A stretch of 64,000 bases of DNA, taken from contig NC_134684.1 in the NCBI RefSeq assembly GCF_024713945.1, positions 4,285,001 through 4,349,000 on the forward strand, read 5' to 3'. A model generated the notes under the pieces. That model saw only the letters and a program-made list of their open reading frames with translations. It did no database searches and was not told the DNA's origin. Below, piece by piece: positions 12,101 to 26,800 of the stretch. Source of the stretch: Dermatophagoides farinae (Eukaryota > Arthropoda > Arachnida > Sarcoptiformes > Pyroglyphidae). Every line of letters begins with the position of its first letter. Position 1 is the stretch's first letter. The position numbers and the translations under genes are program-made.

Positions 12101-13790
12101 TTATTATGGAACAACAGCTACAAGGAAACAACAATAACAAAGTATCTTGATCATTATAAAAAGAAAACCAAAGATTTGTATCCTGTCAACCAGAAAAAAA
12201 TAGTGAATTCAACATTTACAATCGATAAAACATCACAACAACAACAACAACATGAGTCATGACAGTTATTTGAATGGATGGCTTGCTCTGAAACAAAACA
12301 AAATTTACGCGTATGCCAAGTCGATGAATACGTGGTATAATTTTCTGAAATTATAAATTTTGTGCCAAAATTTTTGGATTTATTTCTCCAATCTGGTCAT
12401 TTGTGTTCCGAAATTCCGTTTTGTCGATAAAGGTCATCATCATCATCATAACGTTTTGTGAATGGTGTTTCTATCATCAAGAATTTTTCTTTATCTGAGT
12501 GTATGTGTTTTTGTAACGAAGGAAAAACGAAATTATTCTGAAAAAATCGATCATATCGATTGAATCAATTCGACATTTTCATTTTCATTTTCATCATCAT
12601 CATCATCATTTTCAACGACAATCAAACTCTTTCTATGGAATTATTGTGTGAAAATGAAATGAATTTTGTCATTTCCAAATCAATCAATAAATTAATCGAT
12701 CTTATCAATCGTATTCTATTATCATAATTATTATTCAACTGAAAACCCATAAACCTTACACTATAAATCAATCGTTTATGAGAAGAAAGACATCTTTTCT
12801 CTCTGGAATATATACCGTATATAAACGACAATTTACAACGCAAAATTCGACGAATAAAGATTGTCGATTGAATTTTTTTTCTCGCTAGTCTAGTTCGTAC
12901 GGAGCTCAAAAGATGTCCCCCAAATATCAAATGGTAATTTTTCGAATGAATATTTTTGAATTCAATTTTTTCTTTCAAAGGTTAATGGTCCATGATATCC
13001 AGATAACACGGACCATTATGTTCAAACATTGACAGTGATGAGTGATGAAAATGTCAATGGATATGAATGAAATAACCAGATAAATTAAAACAAAATTTAA
13101 TCGGGTGTGCCCGCATGTGAACAACAAAATCATCAATAAAAATGGGTTGGTCGATGCTATACGATCTATTCATCAAATCGATCTAATCAATGGATTGATA
13201 TTCAATGACAAATAAACAAGCTGTCGACACTAATTAGAAGATGAAACGTTATCAATTTTATCGATTAAATTAAACTCGTCAATATTTTATGACCATGGGA
13301 GGTCAAACACATATCTTTCCATCGTTTATATTATAATAACTTAATCATAAATTGTAAAAAAAATACCCGAAACATGTATTTTTCTTTAGAAATGATTTGG
13401 CAATTTTTTTTTGTAAATTCAAGAAGAAAAAAATGTCCGATAATCATCATGTGTATCGAATTGCGTGGTAGATGAATATATCGTATTTCATCGTATTTGG
13501 GAAGCCATTAAATGTTTTATTTTATCGTTTCGCCAACATCATCATGATCAAGCTTAATGAATGGAATGCATATCATTTCATCCTGATGTGTGTTGTTGTT
13601 GGTATTTAATTCAAATTGTATTTGTATTTGTCGATATACACAATTGTCAAAAGAGTTCATTGTGCTGTTGTTGTTCACTGTTTTTTTAAACTCAAGATTT
13701 AATCGTTTTTTTTTGTTCTTTTTTTATATTGAAAACAACCTTAAATAGAATTCACCAACCGTTTGGCTTGGAGCATCACGATCTATAAAG
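9110..13790. other. Non-coding intergenic region between NHA antiporter and ceramidase
   Basis: No reading frame here looks like protein. The longest (about 118 codons, minus strand, 12622-12978) has no recognisable motif. The region is AT-rich with short repeats: (AC) at about 11370-11385, GTT/GGT runs at 11530-11560, AGC repeats at about 11640-11655, and CAT/ATC runs at about 12590-12610. A 9-bp inverted repeat with an 18-nt loop sits at 12983-13018. The divergent genes at its two ends make it a likely holder of both promoters, and it could carry 5' untranslated exons that I cannot see. Confidence 0.6.
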
Positions 13791-14695
13791 ATGTCCCATT
13801 CATTCCTTTATGTAATGGAACGTGGTACATCACCAATCGATTGGTGTGAATTTAATTATACGCATTCACCATTCATTGCCGAATTGATCAATACGGTTCG
13901 TAATGTTGAATGATTAGTTGACTATCTCTAATTGAAATGAATCAATATTAGACTTCCAACATATTATTTTTAATATTTCCGCCAATCCTATGTCAATTAT
14001 TCAAACAATATGCCAATAATATTGATCGTGGAATCTATATTATTTGGACATTATTTGCCGTTGTCGGTATTTGTTCAGCATATTTTCATGCAACACTTAG
14101 TCTTCTTGGACAATTATTGGATGAATTAGCTATACTTTGGTTATTAGCATTTGCATTTGGAATGTGGTTACCGCGACAATATTATCCGAAATGGATCAAT
14201 AATGATAGGTAAGTATTCATTATCGAATCACTGCATATTAACATTTTTGGCTTTTCGTAAAGGAAAAAATTCAAAAAAGTTATGATGCTAATCAGTGTGG
14301 TTGCATCGTTCGCTGCATTCATCTATCCATGGATCAATAGTTTTGCATTGATGACATTAGGAATACCAACATTTTTCCTTTTAACAAAAGAGATACGTAG
14401 ATGTCGTATACAAAGGATTCGTCGATTAGGATGGCGTTGTTGTATTTGTTACACTGCTGCTGCTGTTAGTTGGATATTGGATCGTATCTTTTGTGATATA
14501 TGGTCAGCATATAATTTGCCATATTTACATGGTGTTTGGCATATAATGATTGCCATTGCATCATATACTGTTTGTGTATTATTTGCCTATTTTGATGCTA
14601 TTCATAATTATGAAGATTTGTTACCGGTGATGAAATTTTGGCCACAAGATAAAGAATATGGTATACCATATATTGAATTGAAAAATGCTGCATGA
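13791..14695 (+). CDS. Alkaline ceramidase (ACER family)
   Basis: Three exons (13791-13895, 13952-14208, 14263-14695) with 56- and 54-nt introns give 264 aa, the usual length of ACER1-3. The enzyme is a multi-pass membrane hydrolase of the ER/Golgi that cleaves ceramide to sphingoid base and fatty acid. The N-terminus has the family block [16 protein letters not shown]. Catalytic residues fall at the numbers known for ACER3: Ser77 and His81 in SAYFHATLS, Asp92 in LLDELAILW, and the His pair at 210 and 214 in HGVWHI. These form the zinc and catalytic site. About seven hydrophobic segments are visible. It converges on the FMR1-family gene, with stops about 590 bp apart. Very likely functional. 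Confidence 0.94.
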
Positions 14696-15283
14696 GGTGA
14701 ATGAAATGAAATGAAACCAACAAACACACCTATTACAACCTAATACAACAATGGCAACAATCACAACGAGATTGAAAATGACAATCAACGATAATAATAA
14801 GATAAGATTAATTTAATTAATTAATTAATATTAATATAACTTGTAACTTATTATATTCTAGTCTGCAATTTGTTTATTCATTTATTATCAATTCTCTTCA
14901 TAAATATTAAGATATTATTATTATTAGAATCAAAGACACTCATTTATTTATTTATTTTTTTTTAACATTGAAAAAATCAATAAATACAGAATACAACTTA
15001 TATGTCCGGGAATTGTTTTGTCTATTTTAAAATCATAACAATTCCTATATATAATGAACACAACAAATGATACATTACCAAATGGTAATGTAACCCCTTT
15101 GAACATCCGAATGTGGAAAGAAAACTGAAAAGCTAATGAAAAAAAGAATAAAGTACGATATTTTTAACATCGAATTTTATGATATTTATACGACACTTTC
15201 TTTTGAATTTTTTTTTGTCAACGATAATCTGTTTATTAAATTATTACAAATGTATGAAATTAGACTCATCATTACAAAATAAA
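14696..15283. other. Convergent 3' region of ceramidase and FMR1-family genes
   Basis: About 590 bp of non-coding, AT-rich DNA between two stops. AATAAA on the + strand at 14979-14984 is a candidate signal for the ceramidase. TTTATT at 15232-15237 gives AATAAA on the - strand about 47 nt after the FMR1-family stop. A (TTAA)-type repeat lies at about 14805-14830. A perfect 10-bp inverted repeat with a 2-nt centre (15073-15094) lies between the two poly(A) sites. Confidence 0.6.
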
Positions 15284-16887
15284 TTAGTTTCGATTTTTCA
15301 GTACATCAGAAAATTTTCTGCCACCAGGACGTCGTCGTTGATTGTATGACGAACGTACAGTACCACCAACAAGATCTTTGAATTGTTCACGTAATTTTTT
15401 CATCTCACCATATTCAGCGAATTGATAGTTGAATAATATTTTGAAATTATCCACACTTTCACAATTACCAAGAATACGTAGAATGAGCAGATTGTTATTA
15501 TTGAACGTACGATTGCTTGAATTATCATGATAATGATGATGATGATCGTGCTCATTTGTAAACGAACCATTATTGGACTGATTTTCACTGACCAAATCAA
15601 ATTTTATGACACCAGTTTTATCCAAAAGCTCTTGTACGATTAGTTCATCATCGAAAAAATCGCTATGTTCGTTATCAATTTCGATACATTCTTGTACAAA
15701 ATTCAATAAATTAGCTGCCTGTTGACAGACTTCCATATTGTTACCTAGAGATTGTGGATCAAAAATATTGAAATGAGAGAAAAAGAATTTTTGAATTACC
15801 TTTAATGATAAAGGTGTTCATCTCATCCCACAATTCAACCGAGTGAATACCATCCAATTCACGTGCTTTTCGAATATTAGCACCTTGTTTACCAATGGAT
15901 AAACCAATCAAAGATTTAGCAACAGAAAGACGCAATACCGATTCATTCGGATTTTGACTGGTAATCGGTGGCAACATATGTTTACTGAGTGAATATGTTT
16001 CTTTCAAAGCACGAAAATGGAAATCCGACAAAAGATGACATTGATTGATGAATTTTTTCTTTGAATATTCCGTAAGATCAGGAGTATAGCCAATACAAAT
16101 CAATGATTTTTTTTCACCATCATAACGTATGTTGATTAGATTTTCAACATTCTTCTTGAAACGTTCATGAAAATCAATATTACAAAGCCATGTTGAATCA
16201 TCATATTGAAGAAAAAATGGTACAGGCAATTCCGCACGGGCAAATGGATTTGAAGCAACTGTCACATCATTCAATGGTTTGAATGGATTCGGTGTTCGAC
16301 TATCTTCCCGACTAATCACATTCAATTCTTCAACTGATTTTGATTCAATTATCTGGCCATTGTTATCCAAATATTCGATAACAGCATTAGTATCTTTGAA
16401 TTTTTTAATTTTGGCCATTTTCCAAGCGATAAACTTTTCATTTCCATCCACAGTTATTACTTCGATTATGTTATTTTCTTTTGTTTTTGGCATCAATATC
16501 GTTATGAGAATGGGAATAAAAATAAAAATCATATGATGAAAATTGTAATAAAATGAAAAACAACTCTTTGAACTTACCGTTAAACGAAACTGGTTCAGTT
16601 AATTTTGGTTTCAAACGAATTTGACTCATTGGTAATTGATGACAATGCTTTTGCTGTGTAATTGTAAAGGATGCAGGCTCATCTTTCACGGCCATTACAA
16701 TTGTTGCCATTAAACTTTGATTATTGCCACTATTCTCATCACCATCACCTTGATTGTCAGTGACTTCTGTTTCATCTTTTAAACATGATGGCTGTACATC
16801 CAAAAAATAAGCATCAAGCCAAACATTATTTCGACCATCTGTCGACAGATTAACTTCAACAAGTGCATTCTGGAATGATGGATCCAT
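15284..16887 (-). CDS. FMR1: FMR1/FXR-family RNA-binding protein, divergent
   Basis: Three exons (16887-16578, 16477-15800, 15744-15284) give 482 aa, shorter than human FMRP (632). FMR1 proteins bind mRNA and polysomes and repress translation, notably in neurons and germ line. Order seen: two Tudor/Agenet-like repeats (MDPSFQNALVEV... and ENNIIEVITVDGNEKFIAWKMAKIKK), a KH0-like region (residues ~190-260, with the block FHFRALKETYSL), then KH1 with its GxxG loop intact (GKQG at about 299-302, in LIGLSIGKQGANIRKAREL). The KH2 segment is recognisable by flanking similarity (NLLNFVQECIEI, VQELLDKTGVIKF) but its GxxG loop is gone. The end of KH2 returns after a His/Asn-rich insert. The C-terminus is a short basic tail (RRRPGGRK) with no clear RGG box. 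The first Tudor repeat carries an acidic insert. Family call strong; function of the reduced protein is inferred. Confidence 0.88.
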
Positions 16888-19132
16888 ATTTCCAAGTTGA
16901 TCGTATCTTGTTTCAAGTATTAAACACCAAAATTTTATAAGGAGAAATCACATTAAATGAAATGAAAGATGAAAGAATTTTCAAATGAATTCGAAATTCA
17001 AAACTAAAACAACACTGCAGTGTGAGAATGATGGGGAAGTGTAAATCGAATTTTGTATGAAAAAAAGGAAAAGAGTGATTTGATTCACAATCGATTGTTT
17101 TTTGACTCAAAATCGTTCTATTCATATAGAATGTTATGTTTATATAACACCGTGTTATTTGTGTGAATTTTCATCTAAGATTTAATTGAATCAAATTGAA
17201 GAATTGATTAATGATTTCATTTCAACAGAAACTAAAATCAATTAAAAATCAACTAAAATCTAAAATGATATGATATTCATGTATGTTAGGGTATTTTTGT
17301 ATTGATCAAAAAAAAAACATTGAAATTACATTTTTTTTGTTCTGTTTGTACAGATTTACGGATAATTTGATGATGATTTTGGTGTCAAAACGAGACTAGA
17401 CAACATAACATGAAATGTCGAATTTTTATTTGGCAACAGTATGTTGTAAGTATTTTTTTTCTTGAAATTTAAAATCGATTCTTTGCTTCCTCATATGACG
17501 ATGGTGAACTGCAAAGATTGGTGTTTGACATGACAAAATAATAGTTTTTCGAAACGCAATAATAATAATAATAATATTATAATTGGCTTATTGCAAAAAT
17601 GAATAAAACAAAAAAAAAAATATTGATCACCATGAATTTTCGTGTATGAATCATAAATGATTCATTCGATTCGATCCCATCATACACACGAATCACAATA
17701 ATGATCATTATTATTATTATCAAGATAAAGATGAAATCATTATTCTCCACATCATCAACAACAACGTCTATGTGTTTGCATTTGATTGATTCGATTTTCT
17801 TGAAACAATGTTTGTTTTTCCTGCATGGCATTCATGGCATGTTCAATATTCGAACGTTTCGAGAAATCAAATTGAATCTCACAGCTGCAAAATATATGGC
17901 TACCGTATTCAAATGAACGAATCACAGACAATGTATCATCGTCCATCCAACAAATGCAGAATGTGTCAAAAGGCTTTTTGTATTATCTAACTAATTTCGG
18001 AGGAATGAACGATCGAATAATGATGATGATACGTTATCACATCACGAATTTGTAATATAACTAAGAGAAAAGAACAAAACAATCCATTTTCTCTCTATCA
18101 TCGTGTGTCTATGTATTTTGACATTTGTATTCATCTAACAATAGAATCATATCTTCATAAACACTTAACAATCAGATATTAAGATTAGCATCGTTTTTTC
18201 TCATCACCACCATCATCTATGGTGATGATACTTCCGCTGTCACGTTGTGTTAAGTGTTTTTCTTGTCAATTTAATTAGATTTAAATTAGCCATAACTTTG
18301 AAAGAATTAAATTGTCTTCCTGGTTACTTGATTGATTTAGAGTTAGTGAATGAGTGAATGAATGTCTTTTTGATGAATATTCCATTTTTCAAAATGGCCA
18401 AAAGGAATGATTCATCCATGATCATTATTATTATTATTATGATGATGAGAATCGCTACCTTTCGTAATTGGATTTTCATCTATCCTGTTGTTGTTTTGTG
18501 TAGGTGTTTGAATGCTAAACGAATTGATTCTACCTTGATTCACACACACACACATAAAACTAGCATTGTTTGTCAAGACTATGGAAACACCAGAAGCCGC
18601 AGGTGAAGATTTAATTTCCACTTTAAATATATTTCGTGCGTATCCACATACGTATTGTTTGCATCCATAGTTTTTTCTTATCCAATGATATGATTGTTTT
18701 ATGATGGCGATTTAATGTTTGTAGGGGTTTATTCTTAGTTTTTTCCAACTTGAAATTTTCCAAGATTATTAACCATGGATGTATATGACAATAATAATAA
18801 TCGAATCAGATGTTTATACCAAATACAATGTGTATTTGATTAGCCATCATCATTCGTGAATAGAATTTTTAATTTTATGTGATGAAAAACTGGATGAAAA
18901 ATTTAAAATTAAAAACCATTTCCATTTTATGATGTTAGCCTCTTTTTTATTCTAATGAATTTGTCACCCATACAATCTGCCCATTCGTTTGTTTGTTTTG
19001 AAATTCAACAATTATTGAAATTGTATGTATTGACAACAATCTTTTACTATTTCTCGTATATGAATCCAATAAATAATTATTTAGATTTAGATCTTTTTAT
19101 TTTGTTTTATTTCTTGTCGAGTGGATGTTGAA

Positions 19133-19159
19133 AGAGAGAGAGAGAGAGAGAGAGAGAGA
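19133..19159. repeat. (AG)n microsatellite
   Basis: About 13 uninterrupted AG units in the gene desert. Confidence 0.95.
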
Positions 19160-20557
19160 TCAGTGAACTATAATTACAAATACGTGCCTAGTCGATTTTT
19201 TATTTAAAGTAGATTGTTTTATTTCTTTGTAGATCTTTTTGCTTGTTAGTATGTATGTATTTATTGTATTGCCATAATATTTCCATAATGGATATAATAT
19301 GATCTGATGATGATGGTTGCCAACCAATTGTATCATAATATATGCAATGAATCAAACAAATTATTTGATTGATCATCATTCAATCAATCATTTTCTCTTG
19401 ATGTATCGAATTTGATGATGATAATGATAATCATCATTAGGATTAAATCTAATTTAATTTAATTTAATTATTCTCTAAACAATTTTATCAAAATTATAAA
19501 TAGCAAATAGTTCATGTTTGGCTGCACCCAACTGCAAATCTATGAATTTTTTTTGTTTCTTCTCTGTTTTATATTCATATTTTTTGTTTTTTGATTACTC
19601 TACATAAGATATCCTATACACTCTGGTCATCAGATATTTGATGATGATGATGATCGAGCAGTCTGGTAATTCATTCTAGATTCAATTGGTTTCATGAAAA
19701 TCATGATGATCATAATGATTGCCAAGTTGATTCCATTTTTTTGTTTCATTGGCCAAATATTATGTAAATCTATGTTTAATGTGTTGTTGTATCTGTTCGA
19801 AAAAAAATTGCTTCTCATGATATTTGTTGACCGTTTACAATTTACATTTGTGTGTTTGAAGTTATCGTTTTTCTTTGCCGTTGCTGTATGTGTGTGTGAA
19901 TACATTGCTTGGCCATTATAATAAACATTGAATTTCGAATATGTCATGTATAATCTCGAAGATTTTGATTTCAGATGCATATCCTATATCCATTGGATTG
20001 ATTATAGATGCATTTAGTCTTAATAATAATAACAATAAAATATACTTGGTTGTTGTATTGTCTGTAATTATTGTAATAACCGTTTTAGTGGTTAGCATTT
20101 TTATTATTACAATCATCATCATATAATCCATGATGAGATTACAACGATGATAATTAATTAATATATTATGATCATCATCATACATTTATCAAGGTCAGGA
20201 TTAAATTTTTGTTTTTCACGCGTCTCATCACACATAAACAACGTTTTTCATCAATAAAATAATCAAAGAATGTAGCTTTGTTTCATCGTCTATCATTAGA
20301 TATATTAGATATATATGGTGGTTAGGTAAAATTAATTTGAAAATAAAAAAAATTTGCCAAAAGTTAGTGATGATAATTTGTTTTCTTTTTTTTTCTTTTC
20401 TTCCAACGAAAAAAGTTGTTACAATTTAGATTTAAAAGAAAAATCGAATGCCTTCTTTATCACCTATTTAATAGTTCAATTTCATCACTCAATTTAACAA
20501 ACACTTTGATTGGTTTGTTGTTGATTGTCATTGTTTGAATCATCAATTGTTGTCATT

Positions 20558-20583
20558 CAATTGAATTGAATTGAATTGAATTG
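20558..20583. repeat. (AATTG)n microsatellite
   Basis: A run of about five TTGAA pentamer units, flanked by non-repetitive sequence. Confidence 0.85.
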
Positions 20584-20799
20584 GATGACTTTTTTCCAAT
20601 ATCCATGCAGTATTCTTTTCAAATGGCGAATTTGCAATGAAAATTGAATAGATGAGGGATCGATTGTGAATTGAATAATAATGTCGGTAGTAATGATAGT
20701 GGCGATGAATGGTGGTTATTGTTGTTAATATTTTTTCCATCATTTTCACTGTGTATGTGTGTGTGTCACAAAATGTCGGTCAATGTCAATTTGTAACGC

Positions 20800-20823
20800 G
20801 TGTGTGTGTGTGTGTGTGTGTGT
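20800..20823. repeat. (GT)n microsatellite
   Basis: About 12 uninterrupted GT units. A shorter GT run lies just upstream at about 20753-20765. Confidence 0.95.
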
Positions 20824-23800
20824 TTGTTGCACATCACATCGAGATGAATGAGGAAGGAATAGAAAAGATTGAATAATGTTGTGGCAACAAGATAGGTAAC
20901 AAGTTTATTGACTATAGATCGATTCCTTTGAAATACACAAAACATTATACATTATACATTATACATGTGTTTGTTTGTGACCCAGTAATAGATGAACAAC
21001 GAAAAAAATGGTGTCAAAATAATTCGCCTTTGTCTAGTTATTTGTTGCTGTTTGCTTTTCATAATTATCCTAAGAAAAAAAGCAACACTCAACAACAACA
21101 CTGAATTTACAATTTGGATATGGCGAAAATTATGACATTAATTGTGATTGATCTGTTTTCTTATTCGGATATCTTATCCTGCCATTTTTTTTTCTCTCTC
21201 TCTCTCGCCCTCTTCATGGATCATGTATTTGTTTGTCCAGAAAAAATTTTTTCATTGATTGAATTGTCTTGTTTTCGACCAGAAAAAATGGAAAAGATGC
21301 TTGTTTTATATGTATGCATGTATGATGATTGACAACGATGTCAATTCGATAGACCGTAGCGTCGATCGTTTGGAACAAACACAACCATCATCATCATAAT
21401 TCGTGATTTGATCAGTTATATATTAGTTATATGAATTTCTTGAAACTAAACGTAAAACTTTTCAGTTCCGCCATGATGATGATGATGATGATGGTGATAT
21501 TCTTTTTCTTCGTGATCATTAGCCACATGGTCTTCGTCTTCGTCTTAGGCAGCTAGTTGGTACGATTTTTTTCCTTTTGGTCATAATCATTATTATTATT
21601 ATTGTGATCATCATTCGGTCTCGGTTCGATCGTTCGAATAAAAATATATTCGGTCATTTTTTTTTATTTTCTTATTCTTTTTGAATATAATTTTTGTTTT
21701 GTTTTTTTTTTGTTTTCGTTTGATCATCATTTGTGTGTTAAATTATCATTCAATGGCTAGCTTAACATGTTGTCGACATGATAATGTCTTTGTTTGTTAG
21801 ATATGGTTCAAACCTTCTGTGCCTTAAGATGATAATAATAAGTTTTTTTTCAAGAAAAGCTGTGATTACCATTAACCATCGGATTAATGGGGCTGGTGTT
21901 TAGTTTTTGCTTATTGCTAAACCGAATAACAAAATATGATTTTTTTCCTTGTTCGCTATTTTACCCATCGATGCGATGAAAAATACATTCGAAAATCGAT
22001 CTATCGATTCGATGTGTGTGTGTGTGTGTATGTCGTTTGTCGTTTGTTTATTACGGTCAAAACATAACCGGCATGAATATTCAGTATATTCAAAACTAAC
22101 AATTATTATGAATAACAATGTGTGGTGCAAAAGAGAGAAAGATTCTAGATTTAAATTTTTTTCTGATGTATTGATTATCTTTGTGACCCGAAACTGAAAA
22201 AAAAGTATGTACTAGATGTAATCATTCTATTTGCCTTGTTGTTGGGAATTATTCTGTTCCTACTGATAATATCTATTTATCTCTTGATCTTCGATATCTA
22301 ATAGTTGGTAGTTTGTATATGGTGTATGTTTGTGTGTGTTCCGGCTATTTTCAATACCCTCTAATTATTTCACTGATGATGATAATCTGTTACTGGTCTG
22401 TTTTTTCTTTTCCATTGTTAAAAATCGTCAGTCAGTCATCATCACCATCTGGTTATTTATCATTTTGCTGTTATTGTTCGTTGTTGTTCACACTTGAATA
22501 ATCGGTTTTTCTTCAATTTCTCACTCTATGTGTGTGTGTGTCTCTATATCTTTCGTTTGATCTGAAATTTGATTTTTGGTTTCCATTTTTTTCTTTAGTT
22601 GATGATGTGTTTGATAAGAATCGAGAGGCCTAAATTTTTTAAAAAATGATTTTGATACACAAACGAAAAAGAGTGGGAGGTCAAGACTTGACTTATTTTG
22701 ATGATTATTATTCAGCTATTGCACGCGTTTCATCTCTCTCTCTTTTTTTCAATGATTACTTTCTGTGTATTAGCAACTTGATTGAATTGATTGTATTTAA
22801 ATGTAGAAAAAAAATTAACCAATTCAAATTGAAACCATTTTTTCCGGCTATCAAAAATTATTATGATGATGGGGAAAAATGGAATGATGATGATTCATTT
22901 TATATTCACTAAAAGTGTTAACGGAAACCATTTAACCATTTTTTCTTTTCTTTTATCGACACGTTTTTAGTGATTTTTTCACAAATTCTGATGCCAATGG
23001 TAATGATGACATTTGTTGTTGAAATAGGTTTTTTTCTTTGTTTTTGAAACTACCCACCCAAATTTTCACACCATCTCTATAATAATGTCGATGATGATTT
23101 CATGAAGGTGATGTGCGTTGTTCCATTTTTTTCATGATTTTCTAAGAAAAAATTAAACTCGAATATATTTTCATTATTAAGGTTAATGCATATTTTTTCC
23201 TACAACGACGACGATTATCATCATCATTTGTGTCTGATGATTATGGAAATTCATATCCAAATTCTTCACAGACACACTTGCTTCAAGTGTGTAACTATGT
23301 GAAAATATTTTTTTTTACGCCGTTTTTTCACCATAATTTTCAATGAATGGTACTCATGTTTTGCAATAAGAATTGACATTTGTTTTTTTTGTCACATAAT
23401 ATTTGTTTGTTTTTTCGACCTAAGAATGAAAACCGGAAAACATTGTGTTTGTGCTCTAAATTTGCTCAGACAATTTTTTTGGTGGTTTTGTTTTTTAAAT
23501 TTTCACACACACACAAATAAACAAACTTTGAAATAATTATTGTAGCGAATTTGTCACCTTGAATCTCAGCCATGTTGTCATTGAATCGATTGAAAATGTC
23601 ATAAATAATTTTATTGTACATACACTGTGTGTGTGTATATATGATGCATATAAATTACATCTTAAAATTGAACCAGATTTGATAGAAATATGTTTATTAT
23701 GTGTAATATATTTCCGCGCATATTATTTTAACATGTGTCCATATTCAAATGACTTATGATTATGATGATGATGATGATGATAATAACCTCAAGGTGATAA

Positions 23801-26800
23801 TAATCATTAGACTTTTGTACATTTTTAATCATCCTTTTTTGGTTATGTTTTATTAGGAATTTTCGATGCACAGTCACACTGTTGTTGTCATTACTTGATC
23901 ACATGTAAATGATTTCCCGAGTATAATTGGCTTTTTTCAGTTTTGACATATTTCATTTGCTCGCAATCGATGATTATTTGTCTCTGATCACTGATCAATA
24001 TATGCATACAAGGTATAACAAAATTTGTTTTTCATTCAATTTACTAAAATAGGATAATGTTTAAGCCGTCGGCATCGGTGATTTTCTTATGTGCAGTATA
24101 TTCAACATTGATCAAGTAATGAGATTTCAATGTTGTGTTTTCTTTCCGGATAATCTGTTTTATATAATAATAAGGATAAGGATGATTCTAATGGTTATTA
24201 TCACAAATTAAAGGTGTTATTTTTTCCCTACAATTTTCCGGATTTCAATGTCTTATTTCATTTAGAGTGGGAATTTTCCGATTTATTATCTGCTTCACCG
24301 AAATCGATTTGATTTTTTTCTGATTATGCAATGACTAGAATTTAGTTTGATGATTGTCAACGATCACAATTATGTACTCTGATGATAGTAGAGGAAACAA
24401 AAACATTTTCAAAAGGTGTGATTATCATCAACGACGACTCTGATGATCATCGATGATGACCATTCGGTGGACTACCAATCAATTTTCGTGGTCAAAAACA
24501 AAATTTTCAACTTGAAATATCTCATTGATCCATTCATTCATCTTTTCGGTGATAAATTTGTGAAAACTATTATTATTACTATTCCAATTCAGTATTAGAT
24601 CGAATTTTCGGAATGATTGCAATGGAATTTCTATTGATTGTCAGCAGATTTTTCCATTTCTTTGTGGGTCATTCGTTCGTGTAATTAATGGTCTTTTTTT
24701 GTGTGCGTGCGTATAACATGTTTACCTGTGGTAAATCCTCGTCATCGTTTAGGTTTGTTCTACTTCATTAACAGTACCACAATGATGATGGTTCGTAGCT
24801 GTCATAATTTGTTTTGTTGACCATGGCCACGATTATAATGATGAATCTGGGATTTTTGTTGTTGGTAACGACGTGAATGGATTTATCATTCATTTATTGG
24901 CCTGGTTTTTTCTACGGGAATTTTTGTTATCACTAAACTATATACTGTATATCTATCATTAATTAATGGTTGGAAAATTTTCTCATTTTTTCTTCTTTAT
25001 GATTTGGTGACAATGTGTTTATAATTTTCAAATATTTAGAAATGTCTATTGGTGACCTTGCCAATTATTTTAGGTATGTGAGGTATTTTTCTCTCCATTA
25101 TTCATAGGTGGATGAATTACATAAATTCTTTTCATTGTCAAATTGGGAAAGATTTCTTTTTGTTTCTGTTTGTTTGTCATGTTGTAATTGATCACTTTTT
25201 AGCCAAGATTTTCGAAACTCACATTTAACATTTTTCTATCGAAGCACTGTCTGTCTGGTCATATTTGTTAATTCATCATCATCATATCATATAATCGTCG
25301 AAGAAAAACACATGCAAATGGAAATTTTTACAGAAAAATTTGAAAGGAAATACCACCCCGAAGCATATTGGCCGATTCTCGAAATGATAATAGATGATGG
25401 TCGTTAAGAGTTTTTGTTTCGATGGTCATCATCATTGAATATCGATGGCTGTTGTTGAACCAAGGCCAAAAATTGCAGAGTTAATTAAGAAAATAAGGAT
25501 TACGTTTGTTCTTGTCATTTTGTTTGTCTTGTTTTTTTTTCCTATCATCACGAAAAACATCATTAGTCTAAACTGATGTTTTTTGCTGCGGTTCCAATCT
25601 TTCTATAGATTTAATTAGGAGCCATTGAATTGAATAGATTTTTTGTTTTTGGTTGCGGTTTTCGTGCCGAAAATTCGTGAATAAGTTGAGTTATTTTCTT
25701 TCAATGTTATGACAATTTGATGATGATAATATCATTCACTAATGATGAATGAATAATGATCATCTGGTTTTGATCTCTGATCATTTATGGGATAATTATC
25801 CTACCTAAATGGAACGAATTCGTGTCGATCGACATGAGATTTTTTTTATATATTCATAACACTGCGTTTAAAATGAATCGAAAAAAATTTAGTCATTAGA
25901 TTTTTCTTTCGTTCATCGCTAATTCACTCATTCCATAGATATATGTGGATATCGCGTGTGTATATCATTATATCATTAGCTAATGACATAATGTTGTTTC
26001 ATTCACATTCAATTGCAATCGATCGAATCTTCATCATCGAAAAAAAACATCATGAAAAACAAAGATCCACACCAATAGGCCAACACCTAATTATTATTTA
26101 TCATACAAATCTACTTCCTTTCTTCAATCACGGGTCACCTTTTTGTTTGTTTAATCAAGATACTGCCTGGTTTTTGGCTTTTCATTCGTTACCTGAGTAA
26201 TACTAAAACGAACAGAGAGGACAACCAATCCTTTGTTTAAACAACCAAACAACCAATCAATTTGACTCCAATGATATATAAGTGTGTGTGTGTTTGTTCG
26301 ATAGAATTCAATCTTGAAATTGGTATAATCATCTCAATGATCCCATTGCTTTCTTGTTATGTTATCATCATCCATGAATTGAATTAAGATGATTATCATC
26401 AATTCTAATAAACAGAGAGAGAGAAAGAGATGAGGGGGTACATTCATTATATAACAATCATAACATATATTCAAATGGTCATAACAATCGATATGATAAT
26501 GATATGTCCAATGGGGCAATAATTTTCTCTTCAATTTTTTTCCTATATGACAATAATAAGCAACCATATTGGCCATTACGATCAGACGGTCTTTTGTTTT
26601 TCTATTTTTTTATTTTGACATTTTGATTATGATGATGATGATGATGGTATTGAATGATTTTCTGAGATAAGATTGTTTGTGAATTTTTCAGATTCACGAT
26701 GTTTATATAACTCGGTGCTCATAAATCCAAGTGTTCATCTTTTTGAGTTTTGAAAAAAAGATTATCAATTTTGCTTTTCCATAATTTATTGCGGAATTTT

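Noticed and set aside
12622-12978. 118-codon minus-strand open frame in the 9-14 kb gap
   Set aside because: No motif, no start or splice context, and composition typical of random AT-rich sequence.
17577-17990. Several 60-85 codon frames on both strands
   Set aside because: Short, mutually overlapping, rich in Ile/Met from ATC repeats; no evidence of coding.
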